From Oxyruncus cristatus (lineage: Eukaryota; Chordata; Aves; Passeriformes; Cotingidae), in assembly GCA_013399855.1 (NCBI GenBank), contig VXAY01002056.1:1975009-2039008 (forward strand): a DNA stretch of 64,000 bases, given 5' to 3'. Position 1 is the first letter of the stretch. Every line of letters starts with the position of its first letter. Of this stretch, positions 50,901 to 61,989 are shown piece by piece. The position numbers and the translations under genes are program-made. The notes under the pieces were generated by a model. That model was not told the origin of the DNA. It was given only the letters and a program-made list of their open reading frames with translations, and did not search any database.

Positions 50901-53106
50901 AACTGATTCTCAGAGTTTCCGTAAAAAACCACTGAACTGAAATTTCAGTGCTGGTGACCTTTGTGCTCAGCAGCAGTGATGCAAAGGACTGGTCTCCCTC
51001 CTTCCTGGCCTTTAGTTGGCCAGTCATCTTCATCTCACACATCTTCTTCCTGTCCTCTTGAAGGATGTTTAGCAGAGTTGTCATATTTTAGGCAAATTTC
51101 TCTGAGCTGTTGCAAACAAAAAGAATCTTATCACTGGATACTGTGATAGAGTTGGGAGTTCATTTCATGAAGTGTGGGGGGGTTATTATTTCGATTTATA
51201 TGAACTTTTGCAATAATTGCATTTTTTTAATCTGTAAATTTACTCCAACCAAAGTGAGCAAAAATAAGTATGTCCATCTTACATATTTCTTTATTAAGAG
51301 AGCCTTGACTGAGCCAATGAAAACAAATAGTGTGGGAAAGTTTTGGTGTGTGTATTTTTTTAAGTATGTTACAAGCACAAACAGTAATTACATCCAGACA
51401 ATCAATTAGCTGGTTTAAATCTAAAAAAAAAAAAAAAAAAAAAAAAAATTAGGAAGTCAAAATAGAACAAACTATCACCCATTTTTCTTAATGCTTTCTG
51501 GTCAGACAAGCTGTGATAAGTAGCTATGGAATCTGTTAACTTTTAGGGGACATATTTCACTCAAGACTTTTACTTCCTTTTTACAAACAGTTTCATTAGA
51601 AGTTTTCATCTGTCAGCTGAATTTATAGTGATGGAGGAGGAAATCCAACCTACATTAACATATAATTCCGTAATTTGTGATACTGTGCAAAGTGTTGGGC
51701 TAATGTTTCTGTAATGTACGAAATAAAAGGTCTTTCTTGGCTCAGACGTTATGGACCCAGTGCTTCTGGGGCAATTACAGTATTTTAGCTCAGTTGTATC
51801 CCAAATGAGCATAAACCTATTACATTTTATTACATTCAGAACATCTCTCTCCTACTTATACCTCTCTGGAATAGTTTTAGCACAGAGCCCATGTTGTTCT
51901 AAAGGAAATAATACCTTTAAACTTACAAGAACAAGGCAAATTTTTATATCACCCCACCAAATTTTGTAGATTTGTCCGTACTAAGATCTGAATGAAACAG
52001 ATGTTCTTACTCCTCTAAAACACCTCGATTCTTCAGTATCAGTGACAAAGAAAGTACAAGGAAACTCACTAGAGCCCTAATTCAGACACTCCTTTCCCAG
52101 TACTGTTTTTTAGCAAAATACTGTACCCCATTCATAGTTGTTTTCTTTCCTAAAACTCGATCTCATTTTAAATCAATCCTTACCTCGTAAGAGCAAAACA
52201 TATCATACATCTCCATTTGCTAAAGGAGTATGAGATTATATTATCAGAGTTATTCATGGAGGTCCTACAGAGAAGATAACTAAACCAGAAAAAACCCTAT
52301 GACTTCCATCCTTTCTTCCAGGAAGGGGAAACACAATTTTATTTTTATGAGACTAGTGCTGTATAGAAATACAACTAAAATACAGCAGATTTTTTTTTTT
52401 AATCCCAGTCTAATACAATGCATATAGTGATATATTTAATTCTATGTGTACTGTTAGAAAACCTAGTTTACCAGTTGCTTCTTTGATTTAAAAATAAACA
52501 TTTTAATCCAGCCTTAGTGCAAGAAAAGGAAATATATATTCTACTACTTTCTGTCAGCTATAACCCTGTCAAATTTAATGGGAACTTTGCCAGAGTAACA
52601 GTTGCAAGCTGAGCTTCCTCAATCTTACATTTGTCCCCAATGACCTCTTAAATCCCACCTGTAAGCTCAGAAGCAAAGTGAAACAACTTTCATGGATTAG
52701 CATAAAATGCCAACTGCTGAGTGAATTTTGAGTCTAAAAAAATTGAGCAAATTGATACAGCTTTTTATTTGAATTAATACGTTCCAAGTGGGTGGAAATC
52801 AGTAACCAAGAGCCTCTTCTTGTAACTCTCACTTATGCAGAATTCCCTACTGACTCCAACAAAGACAGCTGAATCAGGCCCTACATTCCTTCAAACACTG
52901 TCAGCAAGGGATTGGGTGTCTCTGCCTCTGTTTTCTATCCTAGTGTTCCTCTGGCTATGTGATGTCTCGGTTGATAGGGAGTTGCCCCATGATGCAGTTG
53001 AAATAATAAAATAGGTAATAAGAGACAAGGGATTAGACTCTGAACCCACCACATTCCATTTGCAAGGCCCTTCCTTTGAGAAATAACACTATGAGAGCAT
53101 TGCATA
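48000..53106. other. Upstream intergenic DNA, no gene seen
   Basis: AT-rich sequence to the right of the FBN1 CpG island. It holds a poly-A run (51.42 kb), a T-run (49.38 kb) and two ancient motif remnants (52.56 and 52.84 kb). ORFs are short, have no recognisable domains and lack exon-like splice context. In mammals this side of FBN1 leads to CEP152; no part of that gene was recognised. Confidence 0.75.
51423..51448 (+). repeat. Poly-A run (26 A)
   Basis: An uninterrupted run of 26 A in upstream intergenic DNA. No recognisable retroposon body is visible to its left. Confidence 0.95.
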
Positions 53107-53795
53107 CAGCTCTCATAGAATCAATGATGAATTTAAGTTGGAAGGGACTCATGGAGGTCATTCGGTCCAGTTCCCTGCTCAGAGCAGGACCAGCTCAAGA
53201 GTAGGCTGCTCAGGCTCTATCCAGATGAGTTCTGAATATCTCCAAGGATGGACACTCCACCTTCCTGCAGTAACCTATGCCATTGTTTTACAAACCTCGC
53301 TGTGATAAATTTTTCTTAATATTTAGTAGGAATTTCCATTCCTAGAATTTGTGCCTGTGCCTCACCCTACCACTGCTCACCACCCACAAGAGGCTGTATC
53401 TCCTCTATACCCTGAAGACAGCAGTCAGATCCTCCTTAGCCTTTGTTTCTTAAGTTTGAATGAACCCTCTGCTCAGAGAGCACTGCTTCAGCCCCTAACC
53501 ATGGTGGTGGGCCTCGGCCAGGCTTGCTGCAGGTCTCAGTGGTTTTGGGGTTTAGGGGTGGGTGTTTTTTTTGTTTTTTTTCATGTTTGTTTGTTTTATT
53601 TTGCGGGTTTTTTTGTGCCACTGTGGCCACAGCTGGATACAGTACTGCAGATGCAGTTTCTAAAGTACCAAAAGAGGGGAAGAGTCACTTCCCTGCACTG
53701 ACTGGTTGCAGCCCCACTAACACAGCCCCTTGTGGAGTTGGCCACCTCCGCTGCAAAAGCGCACCGGTGACTCACGTACGACAGGGATGAGTCTC
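53107..53795 (-). repeat. CR1 LINE, about 0.69 kb, minus orientation
   Basis: The plus strand starts with CTCATAGAATCAATGATG and AGTTGGAAGGGACTCATGGA, the reverse complement of a CR1 3' tail. It continues through recognisable CR1 segments (GGCTGCTCAGG, CCAAGGATGGACACTCCACC, GTGGCCACAGCTGGATACAG, AGAGTCACTTCCCTGCACTG, GCAAAAGCGCACCGGTGACTC). A T/G-rich stretch at about 53545-53616 replaces expected CR1 sequence. ORFs at 53351-53790 are only openings within this repeat. Confidence 0.88.
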
Positions 53796-55066
53796 TGCCC
53801 AGTAAAGAACTCGGTACAGCTCTGATCTGCTCTTTCCTTTATTCTGTAACTTTCCAAAGGCTGACTTCATTTCCTCAGGTTTTCTAGATACCAGTAAACT
53901 AAGTGAGGCAACCTCATCTGGAGTCTGTGATTTCTTACTGGTATAAAATCATTTGGGGATTTCCCTCCCACTTTGTCTGTTGAAAGTATTAAAATTTACT
54001 TACTGAGAATCACTGGGGCGTTGTTTTATCAGGTTCACAAGTTTCAGCGGCCAGTCTTCATTGCCTCAAAATGTCCATCAGATTCAAAGTTCTTTATGCA
54101 CCACACTGGAGAGAACATGATCCATTTATTAGTACATACATCTTCAACATATTGCATTTCAGTACTGTTACTTGAGTATATTCAGCCCTCAGACACCAAT
54201 AGGAAACTTCCTGTTAATTTATAGATTATTGTCTTTCATATTTAGCCCCTTCTCATTTTGTATTGACTCAATTCATAGCAAACTGATTGTGTCCTGAAAC
54301 AAACAGCTATAAAGAATCTATATAATCCAAATCAGTCAAGTTGCCTTTCTTTATAAGGAAACAGGAAATAATAATTGCACTTAATTAAAAAATATATCCA
54401 TTTCACAAGTAACCAAATGAAGTAAAAGAAACTTTTTGAGTAGGAAGTTGCAACAGATTCCACATACTCTGGCTTAAAGTGGGAATGAGAAGGGACAGGA
54501 AGAAAGCTCTTTGTGTTTTTTGGGAGTTTAAAACCCTCTTTTTCTCTCCTACAGAGAAAATTAAGATACAGGAATAAGTTAAAATCTATTAATTGAAACA
54601 CTTGAAATGCAAGTAACTTTTACTAGATTCTAGTACAAATTATTGAGATTACATTTAAATGGGGAAAGTACTTCCAAGATTTAAAAAAATCTCTAAAGCT
54701 TTTTTTAAAAAATGGAATTACTGCCTCTAAAATGTCCCAAATGGTTTACAAATTATCAACACCAGGTCCACCCAAAATTGCTATTACTGTGATGAATGGG
54801 GTGGAGTTCAGAAGAGTTTGGTCTGCTACATTTCTTTGTTAAAGAGACAGGTTTTGACACTTTACAAATTTTAAATAAAGATGTTGAACAAACTGTTTCT
54901 AGCTTTGTGAACTCCTTTCAGTACCAAAAAAAATACCACATAACTTCAGACGAATAAGAACGGAGGTCGAACAGGCACAGAGTCAGCAGAGGAAATGTCA
55001 TCTGACACCCATGAGGGAGAGCCAAGGAAAAATACTCATGGGCAGGAGATGCTTGGGAAAAAGGAC

Positions 55067-55091
55067 ATCTATCTCTATCTATCTATAGATA
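55067..55091 (+). repeat. Microsatellite (ATCT)n
   Basis: ATCTATCTCTATCTATCTAT, about five interrupted ATCT units. Confidence 0.9.
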
Positions 55092-57339
55092 CATGGATTT
55101 ATAGTAAGGCTGACTTTTCCCAGTCCTGTTCATCAGTAAAAGGAAGGAAGTGTAATTTTATGGATGAAAAGTGGATGATGTAAATAAGGAGATTCATGCT
55201 GCCTTTTCAAGATAAGGAAATCTTTCAGAGGCTCCAGTCTGGACACACTTTATGATAAACTATTGGGAAAACAGAGTTTCCCTGCACTGCAATGATCTGG
55301 AGAAACTTCCTTTGGCACTACAAGCCTAGTCCAAGCTTGAGATAATTTTTTCTCTCCACTTATTTCAGTGCACTTCAGAACATGCCCTGACTTTGGTGAG
55401 GTGAATGCTATTCCATCAGTTAAGCTAAGCTAGAGAAGTTTCTGAAAACAGCCTATTACATGGATTCAAAAGCATTATGGAGAACTGGAAACAATTCCTT
55501 CCATACAATTGGCTACAAAGCCTTTCCTCCTTTTCAAAATATGCAGTCCTCTGCACTCACTAGTCCATACATGAGGCTCTTTACTTACCTGGGGTTTTGT
55601 CACAAACAGTGAAACAACAACAAGCCTCTGCAGTCTTGCTGACTAAATATTCAGAGCCCTGCACAGTGAAAATACAAAGAGAAATAATGGAAGTGTTCTC
55701 TAAACCAAGAAATTACTGCTTTTTGAATTTACTCCAACTTGTAAAAAGTAAGTCATCAGAATTCACATATGTATCATGTTTTAATACACATGTTCAACAG
55801 GGACAAATTCAGAGCTAAATGTGCTATAAAAACAACTGTACCATTGTGTCAGTTCAGTAGATCACTGATGTGCATGTGCCAACAATGGTCATTCCCCATG
55901 GAACCCTGAAAAGGGTTGCTTCTTTTAGGACATCTCGGCACTTGAAATCTTATTAGCCTTTTCTGTGTCATTTTATTTGGTTTGGTTTCCACCCTTCCCC
56001 GACCCCTCCAGGGGTATCACAAACTTCATTTTGAGGGTGGTTGTCTTAGGCAACTCTGGTAGCTACTTACCCTGCTTTGACAGGTTTGTTTCACAAGCTG
56101 TCCTTCCTCTTCCTGTGGTCAAAAACTGTATAGTAACCTTTGCAAGAAAAAATAAAATTTAAATATTTTAAAGAGAATATTATCAATTCTGCCACTGGCT
56201 ACACCCATAATATGGGAAATGTTAATCCTGTTCTTAACCAAAACCCATGCTGGAGAAGAGAGCTCTTCTAACACTTGGAATTAAAGGATGTGTTAACTGT
56301 GATTGAAAGACTAGAGTAGAAAGAAAGTATGAGAAATTTCTTCCATTTGTGCAGAACGCAGGTGGGATTTGGCCCAGGAAGATTCTGGGAAGTACAACAG
56401 TGTGTTAATCTGCAAATCCCAGCTATAAACTGATGTGAGTCTGCACTGTTCAACTCTTCTCCTGAGCTATCAGCAGACAGCCGTGCTTCAAGAAAACTGC
56501 TCTCTGACAGCTGCCAGGTGTGCAAGTTGCTGTTCTTCAGATGATCAGCAAAATATGTTCCACAGTTGCCAGCACTTCTGCAAGAAAGCATTCAGCAGAC
56601 AGTGTGGTGATTTAATTTATAAGGTTGTTCATGTTCCAGAAGCTCTCAGAAACCCCAAGTGAGACTGGCCTATTGCAGTATGTGAACAGCACAGAGAGCA
56701 AGCGCCAGACAATTCACCATTGCCATTCCACACCAGGTCTGGGCAAACTACAACAGGGGTGTAAAGACACTCTGACAGCAAGGCAGAAACATGTGCAGCA
56801 AGTGGTCCATTTCTTGGATGACTCCAGAACTTGGTTTACCCTAGCTGGATCATACAGCTTTTGGATATGGCCCCTTGCTTAGTCCATTTTTAAGACCTGT
56901 TTTCCTTGTCAACAATCTCATTCATCTAAAGCTACAAAAAGGGAAAAGAATAATTGTAAGGGTGTGGGAATGTGTCCCATTATTAGGGCTTTTAGCAAAT
57001 ATTTCTTGTCAGTCATATCACTGCTTCTGACAGTAACAACTGTGAGTTTCCCAGTAGAAATGCAGAGCTGACTTCTAGCAATGTTTTAAAGTACTGTGTC
57101 ACACAGAACAGTCCACAGTAACAGCATGATCATAGAGTTCTTCCTTCTCTTTCAGTGTTCTTGCTATTGCGTGCTGAAGAAACAGCAGCAGATTTTTCCC
57201 TACAATTGTTTCCTCCCCATCCTCCCTGCTCTTCCCATCTAGATTGAGTAAAATCTTCATACACATTTCAAGGGTAGGAGGCATGCTGACCTAAAAAGCA
57301 GAAGCTGTAGGAAAAAGGCATAAACTGCTGGGGACTTGA

Positions 57340-57395
57340 CAACAGCTTGTGGTCCAACCAGCCTCAGGCATCCTATCATTCTGTGAATCTGGTTA
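57340..57395 (+). repeat. CR1-like tail fragment
   Basis: TTGTGGTCCAACCAGCCTC and CCTATCATTCTGTGAATCTG look like a short CR1 3' end. It lies just upstream of the clearer CR1 copy at 57.5 kb in the same orientation. Confidence 0.5.
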
Positions 57396-57484
57396 GGAAC
57401 TCATTCACTAAATCCAAGGGGGCCCAACAAAGTAAAAGGGACTTGCCTTACCTCAACCATACCCAGCAGGCGTGTTCCATTACA

Positions 57485-57680
57485 CAGATTTGTGAAGGTG
57501 GCTGAGCACTGGAACATGTTGTGCCATGGAGGTTGTAGAGTCTCCATCCGTGGAGATATTCAAAACCCTGGGCAACTGGCTCTAGGCGGCCCTGCTTATG
57601 CAGTGGGAGTGGGACCAGATGGCCTCCAGAGCTCCTTGCCATCCTCAAACACTCCATCACTCTGTGCTGTGACAAGTAGG
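57485..57680 (+). repeat. CR1 LINE 3' end
   Basis: ATGGAGGTTGTAGAGTCTCC, ATCCGTGGAGATATTCAAAA, CCCTGGGCAACTGGCTCTAG, GACCAGATGGCCTCCAGAGC and a terminal CATCACTCTGTGCTGTGAC follow the CR1 3' consensus in order. This is the best preserved plus-strand CR1 in the window. Confidence 0.9.
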
Positions 57681-58651
57681 GGTACCAGGATCACAAGCTT
57701 CATACTGGAATCTATTCAATCACTTTCTCTCTAATACTTCCACTGGGGCACAGTATTTCAATAGGTTTTCTCTGCTTTGGAGACCTAGAATCATGAAGTG
57801 TGAATTCATACTGGCCAATTTCCCTGTCCTCCTAAGCACAAGAACCCAAAAGTCCTACTTTGACTCACGTGTTAAGCTGTGTTAAGCTCTTAAATAACCA
57901 CATCTGCTTCTTGGAGGAAGGTCCTGGAGCAAAAGCATGCCTGGAATTGCAGAGTTATGAGACTCCTACACAGACTTGATGCAGAGAGCTAACAAATGGA
58001 ACCCACAAACAAGAATAATAGCAATGCCACCAGAGGAGGCAGGGAAACTTGTCCCATCTATCAAGCCCCAGTGCTGAACTAGCAGAGCTGGGTTAGGGCC
58101 ACCTGCAGAATTGCCAGGGGTCAGGCAAGATGCCCAAGCAGCAGTGGATCCTGCCCTACTCAGGCCCATGCACTCACAAAGGCAGGGCCTGCCAGCTCAT
58201 TTGAGTAAAGAAACTTCTGCACCAGCTGCCTGCTTGTGTGCTTTTTACAGTCCTACAGGTAATTTTATTTCAACATTACGTATCTTACCTGCTTCCCACG
58301 TGTGTACATGGGAAGGATTTCAATTTAGTTTGGCTGTTGACACTGCTGTTCAAGAGAAGAGTTAAGAACAAGTTAAACTCCCTGGCTGATGAATTGGTCA
58401 CAGCTTCCCACAGGGACTACTCAGACATCCACAATGATAAATAGAGTCAAAGCCTCTACTGGCTCAGCTCATGTTTATTAGAACTATCTGCTAATGACCT
58501 AAAGGGAACACTCTTGAGAAGCGTAGGAAATAGTTTCCCCAGCTATTGGTCATTATAACATGCATCGCTGACACAGGCAAATAATCTCTTGTAAGAGCAC
58601 TGCAGGAAGACAGGAGTTACGTTTTATGAAGGATTTTACTTTTCACATTTG

Positions 58652-58676
58652 GTTTCCTTCCAGTTTGGAAGGAAAC
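58652..58676. repeat. Inverted repeat, 11-bp perfect arms, 3-nt loop
   Basis: GTTTCCTTCCA, loop GTT, then TGGAAGGAAAC. A second hairpin (9-bp arms TTTTCCACA/TGTGGAAAA, 58690-58719) follows 13 bases later. Confidence 0.9.
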
Positions 58677-61600
58677 TGAGATACTTAAGTTTTCCACAAA
58701 AGAAAAATCATGTGGAAAAAAGGCTGGGTTTGGATCTCCTAAACTGTTTCGTTTCAATTTTGACTTTTTAGAGCTGCAAAACTTTACAAACCAAGACTCA
58801 TTTCAAAAACAAAAGGTTCCACTCAAAGAGTGTTAAAATGTTTTGATTCTTGGAATGTTTCCATTTTTCTTCCATAGCTAAATATGATGACAAACACAAT
58901 TTTGTGAAGTATTTTAGGAGAACTGTAGGAGAACTGTATTTTTTCAAATGGAAGATTGTCAACATTTTCTTTATTGACTCTCTACTCCTTTTATTCCCCT
59001 TTCTTTTCTTTGAAACATTAGCCCAAACCATTTTAGAAGAAAATAGGAAAGTTGCTAGTGGGTAGTTTGAAAAGAGCAACTAGCTTCTGAAAAATGAATT
59101 CTCCATCTACATTTTTCTTAATACACTCTGTCTGAGCAGAAAACATCCTCTCTTCTCCGAGACATGGTATTACCAAGTCATTTCAAAACCTTTAAAATAG
59201 ACTCCAGGAAGCAAAGAAAAATTTAGCCAAGAACTTACCCATTAACTATTGCTAAATGAAGCCTGTGCTGCACACCTGGATAGTGTTGATTACAACATCA
59301 GTAACTTGAGCAAAGAACCAGAGAAATACTGGAAAAGTAGAAGTTTCTGTTCTGATCCTGTAGGGTCTTGCCTGTTTTCCACCTGTGAAGGCTGCACAAT
59401 ACACAAAATGGCCAACTGGCAAGTCATTCGACAGGCTCCATATGTCCCACAACTTCCACAGGCCCAAACAGTCTTAGGCACACACCAAAACTGGCACGTG
59501 CCACAGAACAAACATACAGCAACACTGCAGATGTGACTGGGCTCTGATGGTGCTTCTACAGCCTTGGCTGCAGTTTAAGTCACTATGACAATTCACACCA
59601 ATGCCCCTTGTGAACACCTTTGAGGGCACAGGAAATAAATGTTTGGTACACAGCTTTGAGATTTTTCTGCACATACTGATTTTAAAGCTGTGGGTGAATT
59701 TTGGCCTTTAATTGAAGTCAATATATAAAGAACAAGTTCACCTAGAGAGTTACATTGGCAAGAATCCCAGTCACTGAACTGGTTTCTCTACAGAAAGAGA
59801 AGATGAGCAGAAGGAAGGAGTTACCAGCAGACTTTTGGTTTTTACAGAATACTAACACTGTCTTTAAATGTATGGTGATGAAGTGTTACATAAACGTACG
59901 TGTGGTATAAGACCACTAGAGGGGAGTAAAGTAACTTAAAAGTGAATGTTTCCTCTACTTGGTTTTGCTGTACAAATTGCATTTGCACATGGTAATTAAC
60001 AGCTATAGTAAAGCCAGAGTATTAAAGAATTGCATTTTCTTAACATTCTAAGCAAAGTTGATTAGATAATTACAGTATTTCTGTAGCATTGTCCCCTCTC
60101 ACTAGGCTGCAGGCTGACAGGGAACATTCGTCATCTGGATGAAGCCAGAACACCAGGGATGGCATTCAGCCAGAACATTTGGCAATAGACATGAATTTCT
60201 TTACTTGTATTCAGATTTATAAAAAAGCAATGCTACATGATGGAAACAGACTCATTTTATCAAGTGTGAAAAAGGCATCGGGCTTAAAAGCTTGCTTGGT
60301 AGGTAAGCCTGTTCAAGAAGGAAATTAAGAACCTTGGTTCTCACATAGATCACTGCCCAAGTCTACACAACAGTGAAATATTTACCCAAGCAACAAGAAC
60401 AGAGAGAAACATGATTAATTTGGAAGTGTGAAGTACTCTGCATCAGAATGCTGGGTGAAATCTCCCTACAGCTGCAAGTAATGTGCTCCTGTATCACTGC
60501 CAGGTTACCACCGCCTCCATTGTAAGCCGTCCACACTGTGGGAGACAGGACTGAATCTGCACAAAAGAGCAAAATAAATTTCAATGGGAAATCTTAGCAA
60601 CTCCCACAGAACAAAGGGAAACATGAGAACAGCGTTCCAACAGCAGAAGAATGGCTTTGACAGCAAGTTTTAAGGATGAATGACTGAAATATATATATGT
60701 GGCTGTGTATCACTATACTTCTGGGCAGTATACCCAGCTTGAGATTTTATGGGAAAAGGGACACTATACAGTAGTAGGTAGACTTCCAAATCTCAGGGGA
60801 AAGTACCAACTACAAAGTAAAATAAGAGGTAAAGGGGTACAAAATTCCAAAGGTGTTAAGGAAAGCCTGGGAATGCAAACAAGTCAGAGCTCTCCTTAGT
60901 TACCTATCCACAGGGATACTTGAATTTAATGATAGCAGTCTTGAAAGGCTTTCACAAGGTGATAGAGTATTTTGCAAAGATTGTAGTAATCCTGCAGAAG
61001 AACAGACAACCTGCTGAACCAGACTGAAAACTATCAGGAATGGTAGGATCAAGACTGTTGGGTGTAATTTTTTTTCTATTTATCATTTGTTGTCCTATAC
61101 TATAATTACAAAATAAATCAGCTAAAGAAAACACAAAAAACCAGAAGTACAGCTAGAAAGAGGACCACTGCATTCTGCTACCTTGGAGGTGTAGTTAAAC
61201 AAAGCTTAAGCTAAATAGTGCTGAACTGCAACATCACTTGAGTAAAATTTGATCTGGCTCCTACTGCATAAACACAGTATTCAAAAAGGAATCAACTGAA
61301 TCAAAAAGATGTAACAGCAGGTAATCAGTTCTTGAACAAAGCAGTTAAGTTCTTTCATAACCTACTGGGTGAAAATACATGGTGAACTTAAGAGATTCAT
61401 TTAGTGGCTCTATTACAATCTTGGCTCAATTATACAAGTCCAACCACATGAATTGCAACATTCCATCCCCCTTTCTGACTAGTGTCAGCTGTCCATTTTC
61501 AGGATCTGCCACCCCCTATCCTAGTGTGTTGCTGCTCCATTCTTTCCTACTGATGTTGGAAGGAGAAGGGCTGAGGAACACTTTTGACTAAGAAGTATTG

Positions 61601-61950
61601 ATTCCTGGGTTAAGTATCATCTTATACCTTCAACTTTACTCACCAGGGAATGATTGCTGCTGTTTTGGGTATGGATCTTCCCTCCAGGCCTCCGCAGTTG
61701 ATTTTCATTAAGGAAAACTTAAAATCCCCTTGGCAGCTCTGGAGTTCTCTGGAGTTGTCAGTGCACAAGACACCCAGTAAACATTAGGTGAGCAAGGATT
61801 CAACTGAGTCTTTACCTACAGCCACATACTCACCTACCTTGCAATTCCGGTCACCAAAGTTGCCCGGTACTGTGGTGTGATATGATAAAGCTGAGACAGC
61901 AACCGAATCTACCTGGGCACCCGAAGTCCACGTTTAAATATCCTCTCTTT

Positions 61951-61989
61951 NNNNNNNNNNNNNNNNNNNNNNNNNNNNNNNNNNNNNNN
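61951..61989. other. Assembly gap (39 N)
   Basis: A short N run between a T/C-rich end and a CCCACCCACCCC start, suggesting a pyrimidine-rich simple repeat that was not resolved. Confidence 1.

Noticed and set aside
53351..53790. Plus-strand ORFs of 116 and 88 codons.
   Set aside because: They lie inside an antisense CR1 and a T-rich insertion.
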